A stretch of 64,000 nt of DNA from Hofstenia miamia (Eukaryota; Xenacoelomorpha; Acoela), in NCBI GenBank assembly GCA_004352715.1, contig SCFE01000081.1, positions 649,096 through 713,095 of the forward strand, read 5' to 3'. The translations under genes were made by a program, and so were the position numbers. Every line of letters begins with the position of its first letter. Positions within the stretch are counted from its first letter, which is position 1. The notes beneath the pieces are model-generated. The model saw only the letters and a list, made by a program, of their open reading frames with translations. It had not been told where the DNA came from and searched no databases. Below, in pieces: positions 49,361 through 60,686 of this stretch.

Positions 49361-49531
49361 AAACCACAATTGATCAAATGCTACAATCGCACAAAAGACC
49401 AAGTTGATACTGCCGATCAAAGTTTAAGATGCTATACACGTCGTTCAATTATATTTATGTGACCCCAAAATGACTTTAGAAACATTGTAGATATTGGAGC
49501 TTTGAATGCCTACATTATCTGCATGAAATCG
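49361..49531 (+). pseudogene. Decayed piggyBac-type transposase fragment
   Basis: One frame with a single internal stop contains YNRTKDQVDTADQSLRCYTR and, 20 codons later, FRNIVDIGALNAYIICMK. The piggyBac family shows KPxxIxxYNxTKGGVDxxDQxxxxYxxxRxTRRW then xxFxxxLDIxxxNAYVIY around its last catalytic Asp (the GVD or QVD Asp here at about 49406). Spacing is right within a few residues. The rest of the protein and the TTAA-flanked ends were not found. Confidence 0.7.
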
Positions 49532-49610
49532 TTAGGGACCAGGATGGCGTTCCTTATGCAATTATTAAAATAATAGTGTGCAAACAACTTTGGATAAAAA
49601 AAGGAATTGG

Positions 49611-49616
49611 TATATA

Positions 49617-49704
<88 letters not shown>
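49611..49704. repeat. (TA)n microsatellite, 94 bp
   Basis: The longest fully sequenced TA array in the window. Confidence 0.95.
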
Positions 49705-49707
<3 letters not shown>

Positions 49708-51794
49708 TCATTTTCAAATTAGTCTACTAAAGAAAAGTAAAAATTTAGATTTTTAAACGATTTTGTGCAATCATTTTGAGCTATAATTTCACAGTTATAA
49801 TAGTAAAAATAATATCATGAGCAAAGTTTTAGCAAAGCATACATTTTTACTATTATATACTATTAAATGCGATAATGTTGTAGAATTTCTGTTGATATCA
49901 ATTACACTCTGACTTTTGCGGAAATGCAATCACTATTTAATTTTGTACTTAAACACTATAATGAGAATCCTTTGAAAGTCTTAATAATTCAATTGGAATC
50001 TTTAGAAAGTCTTTTTAATTCAATGTTCTAAGTCTAAGCGCCACATCTTTTCCTTAGGTGTTCAAATTCAATTTCACGAGCAGATTTTCTAAGCTCTGAT
50101 TAAATACATTTTTAATGTAAATTATACATTTTCACTCTATTTCAATTACTGTTTATAACAGAAAATATTAGCATAATATTGATTGTTTGTTATATTAATA
50201 TTTGGACCTCAAGTAAACAGCATCATTATGAGTTATAATTTATAAATAATTTGTTGCCTATTTAAATATCATTTATTTTTTCGATTAATTTGATGCAATA
50301 TTTGTTTAGTTTCTTCAAATTCATGAGTGGCATTTTGTTCTTGAATTCCTATAATATTTACAAAGAATATAATTTGAAATACTAAGCCTAAATAATTCAT
50401 GAGTGTTTGCAAAAAGAACTATTACAATTGATGTCAAACTTAGAACATTTATTACGTACTGGCGTTTCGTTGAAATTGCTTTTTAGCTTCAAGTATAAAA
50501 CATCAATTCATATTCATTCTAAGTATTGTTCGAAGAATTGGAGAAAGTATATTTTAAGACTTGGAAATTTTTAGAAGAATATTCATAAAATACTACGGTT
50601 GTAATTAAGAAAGAGTTGTTTTCTTATCGAAGCAAATGAATCTGAGATTATCAATTGTGTTCTACGGTATCCCGAAAAGGGAATCCAATGAAAACATGCG
50701 ACAAAACAGCTTATGGTACTGCATAATAAATTTTAGTCTGCAAAATTTTCTTAATTTGGCATTTCATTTTAAGATGAATTTTCCTAAGATCGCTAAGTCT
50801 GGACAAACATTTTCATCTTAGAAAGCAATTGAAGCATACCCTAGTAAAATTTTTTGGAATTTTCGGCAAGCCGTCAAAACACTGCCACCATTTTGGAAAA
50901 TTTTTATCATTTGAAATCTTTTGAAAGAATTTTGGCAAAAGATGCATCTATTGACTAATACTGAGGCCCAATAAAAAACATTTTTTGATCTTAGACATTA
51001 TTATTTACCAATATATTATCGTGTTGAATTTCAACATTAAATAATTATTTCGTAACTAGATATGAAGATAATATGTATATAAATCTGCTAAAATTTGTTT
51101 ACCATTTAAAACTAAGGAAGTTTTTTAAATGTTTTTCCTTTGAAATGTAAAAATTCATTTAGCTTAATATTTTAATAATCGCTGGTGGTTTTATGTTAAG
51201 GTCAAAAAATTTTCATGAATAAATTACTTTGAATATTGATTGCAGTTGCATATTAGAATTTTTTTGAAAATTAGAAACATCATATATATAAAATTACAGA
51301 AATATAAATTTAGTGCCGCTTCATTTTGATAAGAAATCCACTTTGTTCGCTGAATGAGTTTGGAACCTATACTCATTATTTGCAATAACACATAATATGA
51401 TATATGGTTACACAACATATTTATGCTGTACAACTTTATCATTTAATGACCTGAGAGATGTTCATTAATCCTAGTGACAAAATGGCGCTTAGTCATCAAA
51501 TGTCAGAAATATATATGCATCAACATCATGCTAAAAAGAAAAATTTAAATATAATAATGAGAACATCCAACACAAAAATTGCAGAAGCTTTAATATTTAA
51601 GAACCATAACAAAGATCAATTATTGAACAAGCAACTAAGTAATATGAGCATATTAAATTTATTTTAAGTCCATGAAAAGGAAAACATCATTAAATTTTGG
51701 TGTAGTATATTGTAAAAATTATTCCCACAAATTTTGTATTCTGATGATGAATTTCGAATCGAAACCGATTAGCATTAAATTGAGCAAAATAGTT
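49705..51794. other. AT-rich non-coding stretch
   Basis: No supported feature. Frames 50636-50821, 51224-51442 and 51458-51667 are of chance length. Confidence 0.5.
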
Positions 51795-51813
51795 TATATA
51801 TATATACATTTAC

Positions 51814-51862
<49 letters not shown>

Positions 51863-51863
51863 A
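51795..51863. repeat. (TA)n microsatellite
   Basis: TA array directly abutting the left end of the palindromic element. Confidence 0.95.
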
Positions 51864-52531
51864 AGTGCAGATCAAAAGAGTTAATCCACTCATCTTCACA
51901 ATTTATTTCTGCAATGAGGAATACAATAGCTTTGATTTTTATCACTAGGCTCAATTTTGCCTTTGTGAAATCAAATTTTCATCTAATTTTTTAATGAAAT
52001 ATAGTTTTCATTCTATGTCCATGTGAATGGACATCCTAAAAACTATCTCCATAAATATAAATAACATGTAATAAAAAGTTAAAAATTCGAGCATCCAGTA
52101 AAAAATTTAGTTTATTCTAAACTTTGTGTACCAATTTATTAAAAAAATTTGGAAACATTAAAATTAAAAGTTTGTAAAAGTCCTATTACATCACTGATTT
52201 TGAAGCAAATTCATTTAAAGTAATGGGACTTTAGCAAAATTTGAGTGGTATATTTTTCAAGACAACAGAATACATTTATGCAAAAATTTAAGAATAAATG
52301 AATTTTTTACACAGAACTTGATTTTTTCATTATAATTTACACTTATGACTATTTATGGGTGCCCCTTCCATGGAGCATAAGTTGAAAACTATATTTTTTA
52401 ATAAAAAATTAGATGAAATTTTGAATTCACAATGCCAAAATTGAGCTTAGTGATAAAAAACAAAGCTATTGTATTCCTCATTGCAGAAATAAATTGTGAA
52501 GGTAAGTGGCCCAACTCTTTTTACCAGCACT
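51864..52531. mobile_element. Foldback element: near-complete palindrome of about 670 bp
   Basis: The left arm starts AGTGCAGATCAAAAGAGTT. The right arm, read on the other strand, starts AGTGCTGGTAAAAAGAGTT. Similarity then continues through CTTCACAATTTATTTCTGCA and inward to AAAGTCCTATTAC (52177-52189) against its mirror GTAATGGGACTTT (52220-52232), so almost the whole element is two diverged arms around a short centre near 52204. The outer 110-bp arm match is the strongest. (TA)n flanks both ends, consistent with insertion at TA. No protein is encoded. It could be a MITE of the foldback type, and a transcript across it would form a long hairpin. Confidence 0.75.
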
Positions 52532-52553
52532 ATATATATATNNNNNNNNNNNN
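52532..52553. other. (TA)n remnant and 12-N gap
   Basis: TATATATATAT followed by N at 52542-52553. Confidence 0.9.
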
Positions 52554-53263
52554 CCTATGCCTTCTACTTATGCTGCAGCATGTCATGAGTCTTACTCCAT
52601 ATCAATCTCCATATCAGAAGGTAACTTCTCTCAATTCTATTACTTTATTGCTTATTTCTGCAGCCACTTTTTTGCAATTGATTGTTTCTCTCTTGATGTC
52701 AGTTGTCATCATTTGCTTCTTCTTCCTCTTCTGTACTTCTAATTACCTCATTTGGCTGATATTCATGTATTAGATTTAAGTCTTCTATATCTAAGATAAT
52801 GACGGACATTTCACACTCTGTATTATTGGATGGAGGAGCTTATTAACATATTCAATGGGGCTAGAAAAACTGTTTATCACTAGCGCCTTCCGACTTTTAA
52901 CTGAATTCCATTGCTCTTCACCGATGTGCCAAACGTCGACAATCGTTTTGATAATCCGACCCTTATGTCTGCAATGTCTTTTTTCCACTTCTCATTCACG
53001 CTTTCTTAATATTGTGGCTTGATTGATGAGACTAGTACCTCATTTAAGCTAATCGGGGCCAACAATTTCATTGATTTTGTCCTCTTGTAATCTATTCCAT
53101 TGCATAACCCTATCTTGATTTTAGCGTTAGTTAAAATGTTCAAGCATATAATGCCAAAACTTATCAAACTGTAATATCGGTACTGGTTGTTTGATCGACC
53201 AGACCAAATGTTTTCGGTTTAGCATGTAAATTGTACATATGTTGACATTAATTTGTATATAAG
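52554..53263. repeat. Unidentified dispersed repeat, copy 1
   Basis: It starts CCTATGCCTTCTACTTATGC and ends TTAATTTGTATATAAG, filling the contig between a 12-N and a 1000-N gap. Copy 2 is at 61502-62183. Copy 1 has about 45 extra bases near 53000 (around CACGCTTTCTTAATATTG). Coding-like residues appear on the minus strand (for example IILDIEDLNLIHEYQPNE) but frames are broken. A TATATAAG near one end could be a promoter, so an LTR is one possibility. Confidence 0.8.
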
Positions 53264-54263
53264 NNNNNNNNNNNNNNNNNNNNNNNNNNNNNNNNNNNNN
53301 NNNNNNNNNNNNNNNNNNNNNNNNNNNNNNNNNNNNNNNNNNNNNNNNNNNNNNNNNNNNNNNNNNNNNNNNNNNNNNNNNNNNNNNNNNNNNNNNNNNN
53401 NNNNNNNNNNNNNNNNNNNNNNNNNNNNNNNNNNNNNNNNNNNNNNNNNNNNNNNNNNNNNNNNNNNNNNNNNNNNNNNNNNNNNNNNNNNNNNNNNNNN
53501 NNNNNNNNNNNNNNNNNNNNNNNNNNNNNNNNNNNNNNNNNNNNNNNNNNNNNNNNNNNNNNNNNNNNNNNNNNNNNNNNNNNNNNNNNNNNNNNNNNNN
53601 NNNNNNNNNNNNNNNNNNNNNNNNNNNNNNNNNNNNNNNNNNNNNNNNNNNNNNNNNNNNNNNNNNNNNNNNNNNNNNNNNNNNNNNNNNNNNNNNNNNN
53701 NNNNNNNNNNNNNNNNNNNNNNNNNNNNNNNNNNNNNNNNNNNNNNNNNNNNNNNNNNNNNNNNNNNNNNNNNNNNNNNNNNNNNNNNNNNNNNNNNNNN
53801 NNNNNNNNNNNNNNNNNNNNNNNNNNNNNNNNNNNNNNNNNNNNNNNNNNNNNNNNNNNNNNNNNNNNNNNNNNNNNNNNNNNNNNNNNNNNNNNNNNNN
53901 NNNNNNNNNNNNNNNNNNNNNNNNNNNNNNNNNNNNNNNNNNNNNNNNNNNNNNNNNNNNNNNNNNNNNNNNNNNNNNNNNNNNNNNNNNNNNNNNNNNN
54001 NNNNNNNNNNNNNNNNNNNNNNNNNNNNNNNNNNNNNNNNNNNNNNNNNNNNNNNNNNNNNNNNNNNNNNNNNNNNNNNNNNNNNNNNNNNNNNNNNNNN
54101 NNNNNNNNNNNNNNNNNNNNNNNNNNNNNNNNNNNNNNNNNNNNNNNNNNNNNNNNNNNNNNNNNNNNNNNNNNNNNNNNNNNNNNNNNNNNNNNNNNNN
54201 NNNNNNNNNNNNNNNNNNNNNNNNNNNNNNNNNNNNNNNNNNNNNNNNNNNNNNNNNNNNNNN
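53264..54263. other. Assembly gap of exactly 1000 N
   Basis: A round length implies a scaffold gap of unknown true size. The 357- and 366-codon frames across it are meaningless. Confidence 0.95.
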
Positions 54264-54758
54264 TATATTTATATATATATCTCAAAAGTTGGTCTGCATC
54301 GGGCTGCAATCCATCAAGTTTTTTAAAAATCACCCTCTCATTGCCCACAACCCTTATTTGATGTTCATTGGACCGCTATTTACCCACATATTATTAGTCA
54401 AATATCACTACGTTACTGCAACAAACCTGGATAAAAAACTAGAAAATAGAACGTGAATAGGAAAAGAAGAATATATACTAATTAATAACGCGAAACAGTT
54501 TTTTGCATACAAGCGGCAAAGGAAACTGATAATAAAGGCAGAAATACATTCTTGTGCATAATAGTTCAAATTTTAGGCAGAAAAACGTGTACTTATTGGA
54601 TGAAACTGTGTTTTATCAAACTTAAAATTCAGGGTATCCTTTTGCAAGAATTACTGATTTTATCTGGGGATTGATTCATATAAATCAAATTCGAGTTTTT
54701 ACCACCATTAATCCAAATTTTCGAATTTGCTTCCTCCAATTCCACTTTTTAGGACTTA
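54264..54758. other. Short (TA)n remnant, then no clear feature
   Basis: TATATTTATATATATATC follows the gap at 54264-54281. The remainder has no supported frame. The minus-strand continuation of the Tc1 fragment fades here. Confidence 0.4.
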
Positions 54759-54839
54759 CCAAAAGTTTTCGATGATATTAACATCAGATGATTTTGCTGG
54801 CCAGTCATTTATTAACAGAATACCAGATTTTTCCATCCA
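54759..54839 (-). pseudogene. Tc1-like transposase fragment around the third catalytic residue
   Basis: The minus strand reads WMEKSGILLIN then DWPAKSSDVNIIENFW, matching the Tc1 block WxxxxxIxVLxWPAQSPDLNPIENLW. A stop lies three codons upstream, and the sequence downstream has no recognisable end. It may be the other half of the element whose N-terminal part lies at 56.9-57.1 kb, or a separate relic. Confidence 0.6.
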
Positions 54840-54992
54840 CCACTACAATCACTTTCAAGTGTTTTGATGTCAAACGTAGTCAAATTCTAGAAAGTTGGGC
54901 TAAATTTGCTTGGGACTAGTCCGTTGTTTTAGAGGGGCGTCCGGATTTTGCTTATGGCCCAATTCGATCGGTTCTTTTATAATGTGTAATAG

Positions 54993-55541
54993 TTGAAGAT
55001 ACTGCTTGATTTGATAATTGAAGAAATCAGCAAATTTTTTTTCTGTGGAATATTTTCAAGAAATTTTGAAACTACATTTTTTGTACTTCGAAGTTTTGCC
55101 ACGCATTTTGCTGTGAATAATGATAAACGCGCTTTGCAATTGTTAATAATTTTTAGGGTATTGATGCAGCATAATAGGTATCATAAAGCACTTATTTCTT
55201 GTTCTACAAAACATAAAATTGGCAATAATAAAAAAGTAATTTATGTAATGTTACAACCTTTTCTAGTTTTTGATAGTTTACATGAAGAATTGGAAAGACT
55301 TCAATTTGAATTACCGGTATGTATATCAATAACCATTTCCGTTTAGTTGAATATTCTTATAAAATATTTGAAATTGAAACCGCGTTTAAGAAGGCAAATT
55401 TTCGCTTTACAATTTTGCGAGATGGCGTCTATTGTGCATCTTGTAAGGCATCATTCACAAACATTAAAAGATGGCATTGACGAGACTAGAATCACTATAA
55501 ATAGGTGCCTTGCCAACATAACTTTGTTTAATATACTTTAA
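54993..55541 (+). CDS. Open frame with one in-frame stop, product unknown
   Basis: One frame runs from just after TAG (54990-54992) to a stop at 55539-55541, broken only by TAG at 55344-55346. The first part has HNRYHKALISCSTKHKIG and SLHEELERLQFELP, immediately followed by a donor-like GTATGT at 55318. The second part has RRQIFALQFCEMASIVHLVR. Without an ATG at the start it would be an exon or a pseudogene. A 117-codon run alone is expected about once by chance in this window by my estimate, so support is modest. No family recognised. Confidence 0.25.
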
Positions 55542-56899
55542 GGTTTACTTGTGAGTCTTCAGTTATACTTCAAAGCTCTTTTGTTTTGAATCGAATTGCT
55601 TAGATATATTATAATTAATAGAATTCTATAAATTTATTATTAAATCTACATTGTTGAATTCATCAATATCATTTATTATATGATGGAAGTCTGAAAACTG
55701 CTTGTCTGTCTTTACAACCAAGATCTAAAATAGTGAGTACTTGTTAACAGATAAAGAAGTTGTGTCGTCATGGCGATCGAGCGTAAAGGCGTTCATTGAT
55801 TTATTGATAAAGATTAGGCTGCCGATGACTCGTCAGAAGTTAAGGAAAAAATGCTAGTATTCCACACCACTTATTGTGAAAGGAATTTTGTATTAGTGAA
55901 TTCGAAACCAAAGTCTAAATTTGGGCAATTATAAGTATCATTATGTACAATTAAATTATATACAGTAGTATTATTCAACAAGCAATATTTACACTACTTC
56001 ATCGAAAAACGTAGTTTTAGAGTTGTGTGTGTAGTAAGTAAATTTGCTCAAGTAATTCTGGGCGAGGTGACACAATTATTTTTGTGGGAAGGAATTTTAA
56101 TGCCCAGTCACATACCATTCGTCCACATTTTTCAAAGCCCGTGTAATATAATGGTCGAATTTGTTTTGACATGTAAAAAATCATTAATCCCTATGAAGTC
56201 AGGCGTTGATTGAAATGACCATACACAACCACATTCAGGGTGTGGGGGAGAAAAGCTCTCCCTTATGCTATTCATAACTTTCGGAACAATTAATATTTTT
56301 ACTTGAAATGTTTTGACTTTGAATATTTATCTATTACGCACATTTCTGAAAAAAATTAGGAGTTGGCGATGTGTACTTCCGAAAGTATGAACATTTTGTC
56401 GAGCTACATGACTAAAATTCTAGAATCTAGCTACTAGGAACGGCTGCCAACTTTTCGGAGGTGGCTAAAATTGTGATGATTTCAAGTAATGTCGGCCTAT
56501 TTCTGTACAATAAATCCATAGAGACACTCTATTGCCAGTCGTGTTGCTTTTACTTACCTAACCGATTTGTATTAATTTTGAACAATTTTATCCATGGCTG
56601 TAAAAAATATTGAAAGGGTTTTAGAGTTGCGGCCAAATTATTTGGGTCATCAAAAAATATTACATTCTTTAAAAAAAATATTCATTAAAAATAATAAGGT
56701 AAATTTGATTACAATCACACGAACATATATTTGCGACACAAAACGTATAGCTATTCACACTAAAAGACATCCACCTGTAACTTGAATCAAAACCTCCACT
56801 CGTTCAGACATTTCATCCATACCGCAGTGAATTCATTTTCACAAATTCAAGTGCCTACCGATTGATTAATCAAAACACCATTGCTAACTAGTGTCTTCT
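55542..56899. other. No firm feature
   Basis: Frames at 56025-56213 and 56594-56785 are of chance length. Some moderately G+C-rich islands (about 56215-56260) but no identity. Confidence 0.4.
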
Positions 56900-57115
56900 T
56901 ACGCAGTTTTTGCTTTATTTTTGCTTATCTTGGGATGTAAGTGATCATGTTCTACCAAAAGTTCCCCCTTTTTGTGTTTGAAGTAAGGTTTTATAATTCT
57001 ACCAACTGATGTCTTATGAATGTGCTGCTGTAGTCTGATGGCAGATATTTTTCTTAGTGTGATAAACCAGCATCTTGAGCAATGTTATTATACAGAGACA
57101 TTGATGCTCTTTAGA
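56900..57115 (-). pseudogene. Tc1-like transposase N-terminal (DNA-binding) fragment
   Basis: The minus strand reads YNNIAQDAGLSH near its start and, in another frame, KTSVGRIIKPYFKHKKGELL. Both resemble the helix-turn-helix region of Tc1 transposases (IAxxxGxSxxTVxRxxKxF). It lies about 260 bp inside a Tc1-type terminal sequence at 57375-57405, the spacing expected for the 5' end of such an element. Confidence 0.4.
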
Positions 57116-57374
57116 ATGAATTACATATGATTTTAACAAATTTGTACTAAATTTTATTTGATAAAATATCTTTTCATATTTCAAAATTTTCAATTAATTA
57201 ACATTTCTATAAACAAAACAAAACTTTATAATTTAGATAAAAAAGAACTCAAATATCAAACAAACAACTAAAAAATAGAGGGTGGGGTGAATAAAATTAC
57301 TACAGCAATAGGCTTTCTTTTTCAAAAGAAATGTATTAAATTACATGCATTCTAAAGAAAACGAAAACGTTATA

Positions 57375-57405
57375 GGTGACCCAATAAAATTTGGTCGCAA
57401 CTGTA
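57375..57405 (-). mobile_element. Tc1-type terminal inverted repeat end with TA
   Basis: Read on the minus strand from 57405: TA then CAGTTGCGACCAAATTTT and ATTGGGTCACC. CAGTTGCGxCCAAAATTxTTGGGxCACC is a widespread Tc1 terminal form. The element lies to the left. The opposite end was not found. Confidence 0.6.
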
Positions 57406-57884
57406 CATGGACATATCTATGGGTAGAGCCCGGGTATTCAATGATAAAGACATGTTCTAAAACAAGTGCCTATACCTGAATTACATGCAAATAAGTATTT
57501 TTTTCAATGAGAAATCCGATTTTTGCAAAAATATTCAAATTATTTTCATACCTAGTGTTCAGATAATGAGGTAGTCTAATACCCATGGGAACCAGAACTA
57601 TCCTGAAATATTTCTTTTCTTGAAAACAATCTGTGTGAGTACTGTCCAGAAGCGCCGTGTGCAAAGTCAGAGTTTGTCGCGCCCTAGGCAATGGAAGTTT
57701 TGTTATTCTGTTCGTTTTCGGCCTATTATAATTCAAAATTTAGATCCAGCCAAAATCACTCTCGGAAGTGACAGAAGATTTGTGAACTAACTAGAAAAAA
57801 CAATGGTGATTAATAATATTTAAACACTAACAACTGTAATGAAAAATTGACGTTGGCTAATAAAGTGTATGCAGATGTGTGGCA

Positions 57885-58562
57885 TTTTCTATACCATTTC
57901 CCGTTCTATTTGACACTAACGATATTATATTTGGCAATAGTGTTATTCTATTTGACAAAATCAAAAAAATATATTTAAAATTTATACAAAAGAGAGAAAT
58001 AGACGCAAAAATGATTTGTAATAACTAATTAAATTAAATATGAAACCGAAAACTTCACAAAACACTACTAAAATACAGTTTATTTTTCTGCAAGTGCATC
58101 TGGGTTTATCATTGAATGTATGCCATGTATGAACAGTACAATTAAGTATTAATTAAATAAATGCCAGACTTAATAAATCCTGCAAAAATTGGTACACCAA
58201 TATGATGTGCTAAGAATTTCCAAGCACTGTTGTTTTCATAAAACATTTATAATGTGAGTTTTCTTCTTTGCCTACTCATCCTCAGTGTCTGGGTTTTTTG
58301 GACAAGGGTAAGTATCTCTCTAAAGAAAGAAACCTTGTTACCAAGAATGGTATAATTGTAAATTTCCAACACTACATGTATATTTAAAAGGATATTGTTT
58401 TTTTAATTGGATTATAATCGAAATGATAGCTGGTGTCACCCTTATTAGTTAGTAATATTTACTATATAGAAGTTGTAAAATATTATTGTGTGAATGTAGT
58501 TTTTTACTGTTGCCAAATAGAATGCTGTTAGTGCCAAATAGAATGGGAATGGTATAAATAGA
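57885..58562. mobile_element. Inverted-repeat element with repeated TTCTATTTGGCA motif
   Basis: Left arm 57885-57942 contains ACCATTTCCCGTTCTATTTG. The right arm 58506-58562, read on the other strand, contains ACCATTCCCATTCTATTTGG. Both continue with CACTAAC and a further TATTTGGCAA. The word TTCTATTTGGCA or a close variant occurs about three times per arm in the same orientation relative to the end, like subterminal transposase-binding repeats. The roughly 560-bp interior has no coding frame. Likely a non-autonomous DNA transposon of unassigned family. Confidence 0.6.
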
Positions 58563-58649
58563 ACGACTGTTTCAAATCATTACAGTATATTCTCCAAAAA
58601 TATATACTCAACTTGCAAATCTTTTTAAGCCAAATGACAGTATGGATTC

Positions 58650-58702
58650 ACACATACACACCCACACACATACATATGTATATGCTTGTGTGTGTATTTC
58701 AA
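58650..58702. repeat. CA/TG-rich palindromic microsatellite
   Basis: ACACACCCACACACATACAT is followed by ATGTATATGCTTGTGTGTGT. The two halves are near reverse complements and could form a cruciform. Confidence 0.7.
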
Positions 58703-59487
58703 AGTGCCTTTATATATGGATAAGGAGTGTGATATTTCGTAAATCAAAAAGTGGATTTATTAAGAAACACTTAACTGCAAGAAATGTATGGAAATACTGC
58801 ATTGGCTGTTAGTAAAGAATAGTGGTTGTATTCAAAACTTCTTTGAGTAACATGTTCCTTGCAACGTTTCCTTTTATTCAAAACCTCTATTGTTTAATTA
58901 TGAGAAAGCTTATTAATTTCATTTGTTGCTAATAAACCAAATTATATACCGCCAAATTCGACTTCTTAATCTTATTTGAAGACGTATTTAATTATAAATA
59001 ACTCAATTTTCTACTAGATTTGAACGTGAATAGAATATTAGCAGCTCATAATGGCGTTTCCCTTGTATTTAGGCTTTGTCTAACCGTGGGAAATATCACT
59101 AGAGATTAAAATTAGTAATTAATATAATTGTACATTTAAGTTATTCCATGCTAATAATTGTCTGGGCAGACAAAGAAGTTCTTCTAAAATATAACCAAAC
59201 ATACCCGGAAAATATTCATTTTTTAAAATAGTTAATTTCATATAAAAACTATTTATTTATTTATTTATTATTTGTCTCTACCCACAACAAGAGCATTCTA
59301 CGAAATGTTCAGGAAATTTGCTATTTCGGATTCTGATTTGTCAGTTAGAAAATATCACTTATTGGATCTGATTCAAAAAGATTTATTGAAATTTCAAGAT
59401 TATATGCCAACCAAATAAATCCATTCTAATTTGTGTTGAAATATAGTAGCGGTTTAAATTAATAGAAAAACGAATTAACACCCATTG
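58703..59487. other. AT-rich non-coding stretch with (TTTA)n
   Basis: A short TTTA run at about 59249-59268. Otherwise nothing seen. Confidence 0.5.
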
Positions 59488-59856
59488 TTAACGTAATATA
59501 CCATTAGTATATTCATTCAAATCTTCCAAAAAATTAACGCAAAACACAATCAAACATGCTTTAGGAGGATCATTGAATACCTTGAAGTAATCATAGAGTA
59601 AATCATATATTAATGGACGAGGTATGCCGCTATAATATATTATTAATCCCATGGGGGAAAAGTCAATTAATTTGTAATAATCCATATGCGCGTCTATAGG
59701 TCTGTAATGGTGATGATCATGACGTATTTGAATAATGACAACATTTGATGAAATGTCTAATGACGTATGATTAGATGAAATATGTTTAATTAGATTTGCT
59801 TTGAACCAATAACACCCCTCTGACAATTTTAACTTTTTTTCTTTGAATTTTTCCAT
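59488..59856 (-). CDS. Open frame of 122 codons, product unknown
   Basis: The frame starts MEKFKEKKLKLSEGCYWFK and contains IQIRHDHHHYRPIDAHMDYY, FSPMGLIIYYSGIPRP and KACLIVFCVNFLEDLNEYTN. Residue use is varied (His, Pro, Cys, Asp) compared with neighbouring chance frames. It could be an intronless gene or exon. A run this long is expected less than once by chance in the window. No family recognised and no clear promoter. Confidence 0.3.
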   Translation of the reverse strand: MEKFKEKKLKLSEGCYWFKANLIKHISSNHTSLDISSNVVIIQIRHDHHHYRPIDAHMDYYKLIDFSPMGLIIYYSGIPRPLIYDLLYDYFKVFNDPPKACLIVFCVNFLEDLNEYTNGILR

Positions 59857-60154
59857 TATTTGTATATGTTTAATAACGCATTATCAAAAAATTTGTAGCA
59901 AATTAAATGGCAAATATAAGAGCCTTTAGGTTTTTTAATATTGCAAAAAAACAAATAAAAGTGTAAAACTTATTAATAGAAGAATTTTTACTTTGTGCAA
60001 TTCTGTCATGTCTGCTTAAATGACGAAGCATTCTCTGCTTACATGATCCTGCGAGGAACTGACCAAATAATTCTCGGTCAGCATTTTTTAACGCAGTATA
60101 TGTGCATTTTGCTTTGAAAAATATCCCATGTAAGTGCGCATTGACTGTTTTCTG

Positions 60155-60412
60155 TTAAGATTTTAAAGGGAATTTTGCAAAACCGAATTCTTTGGTAATC
60201 AGTTTGAGAAACAGTTTGTTTTCAAACATATATGTTGCATCTATACAAGTAGATCGCCCTCTTATGCGTTTTTGATGATTAAATTGTCCCTTTGGACACG
60301 TAGTTATTGAGAAAAAGACGTATTTCAAAATCTGAAATAATTTCATTAACATTTGAATGAGTTCTTCATAAGCTTTCAGGTTGCAATAAGTATGAAAAGG
60401 CATGAACATCAC
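60155..60412 (-). CDS. Open frame of 85 codons, product unknown
   Basis: Starts MMFMPFHTYCNLKAYEELIQ and includes TTCPKGQFNHQKRIRGRSTC. Same strand as the 122-codon frame, about 300 nt upstream of it, and divergent from the frame at 60444. Length alone is not significant. Confidence 0.2.
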   Translation of the reverse strand: MMFMPFHTYCNLKAYEELIQMLMKLFQILKYVFFSITTCPKGQFNHQKRIRGRSTCIDATYMFENKLFLKLITKEFGFAKFPLKS

Positions 60413-60443
60413 TCATTGATGTCTAACTAATCAAATAACGAAT

Positions 60444-60686
60444 TTGAGATCACTGATCATGGCCCCTCCCCTCCTAGCATTTAAACGAAAAATATCGAAA
60501 ATTGTAAACAATATATTGAATCCTCCTCAGAAATTCATACCTCACAGAAAAGGAATGTTTGTTATATTTTTAAAGATTAATACAACATTAAATAATTTAT
60601 TAAAAATTATAAGAAAACTTGAATTTATTGATATAACATATAAAGTAAAATCGCCACATTCAACTAAGCACTATTGTTATTTTTAG
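60444..60686 (+). CDS. Open frame of 80 codons, product unknown
   Basis: Starts MRSLIMAPPLLAFKRKISKI and is Lys/Ile/Asn-rich and basic. Divergent from the minus-strand frame, 31 nt away. Could be chance. Confidence 0.18.
   Translation: MRSLIMAPPLLAFKRKISKIVNNILNPPQKFIPHRKGMFVIFLKINTTLNNLLKIIRKLEFIDITYKVKSPHSTKHYCYF

Noticed and set aside
52502-52507. GTAAGT donor after TTGCAG acceptor in 52480-52507
   Set aside because: It lies in the right arm of the 670-bp palindrome, so the resemblance to a micro-exon is coincidental.
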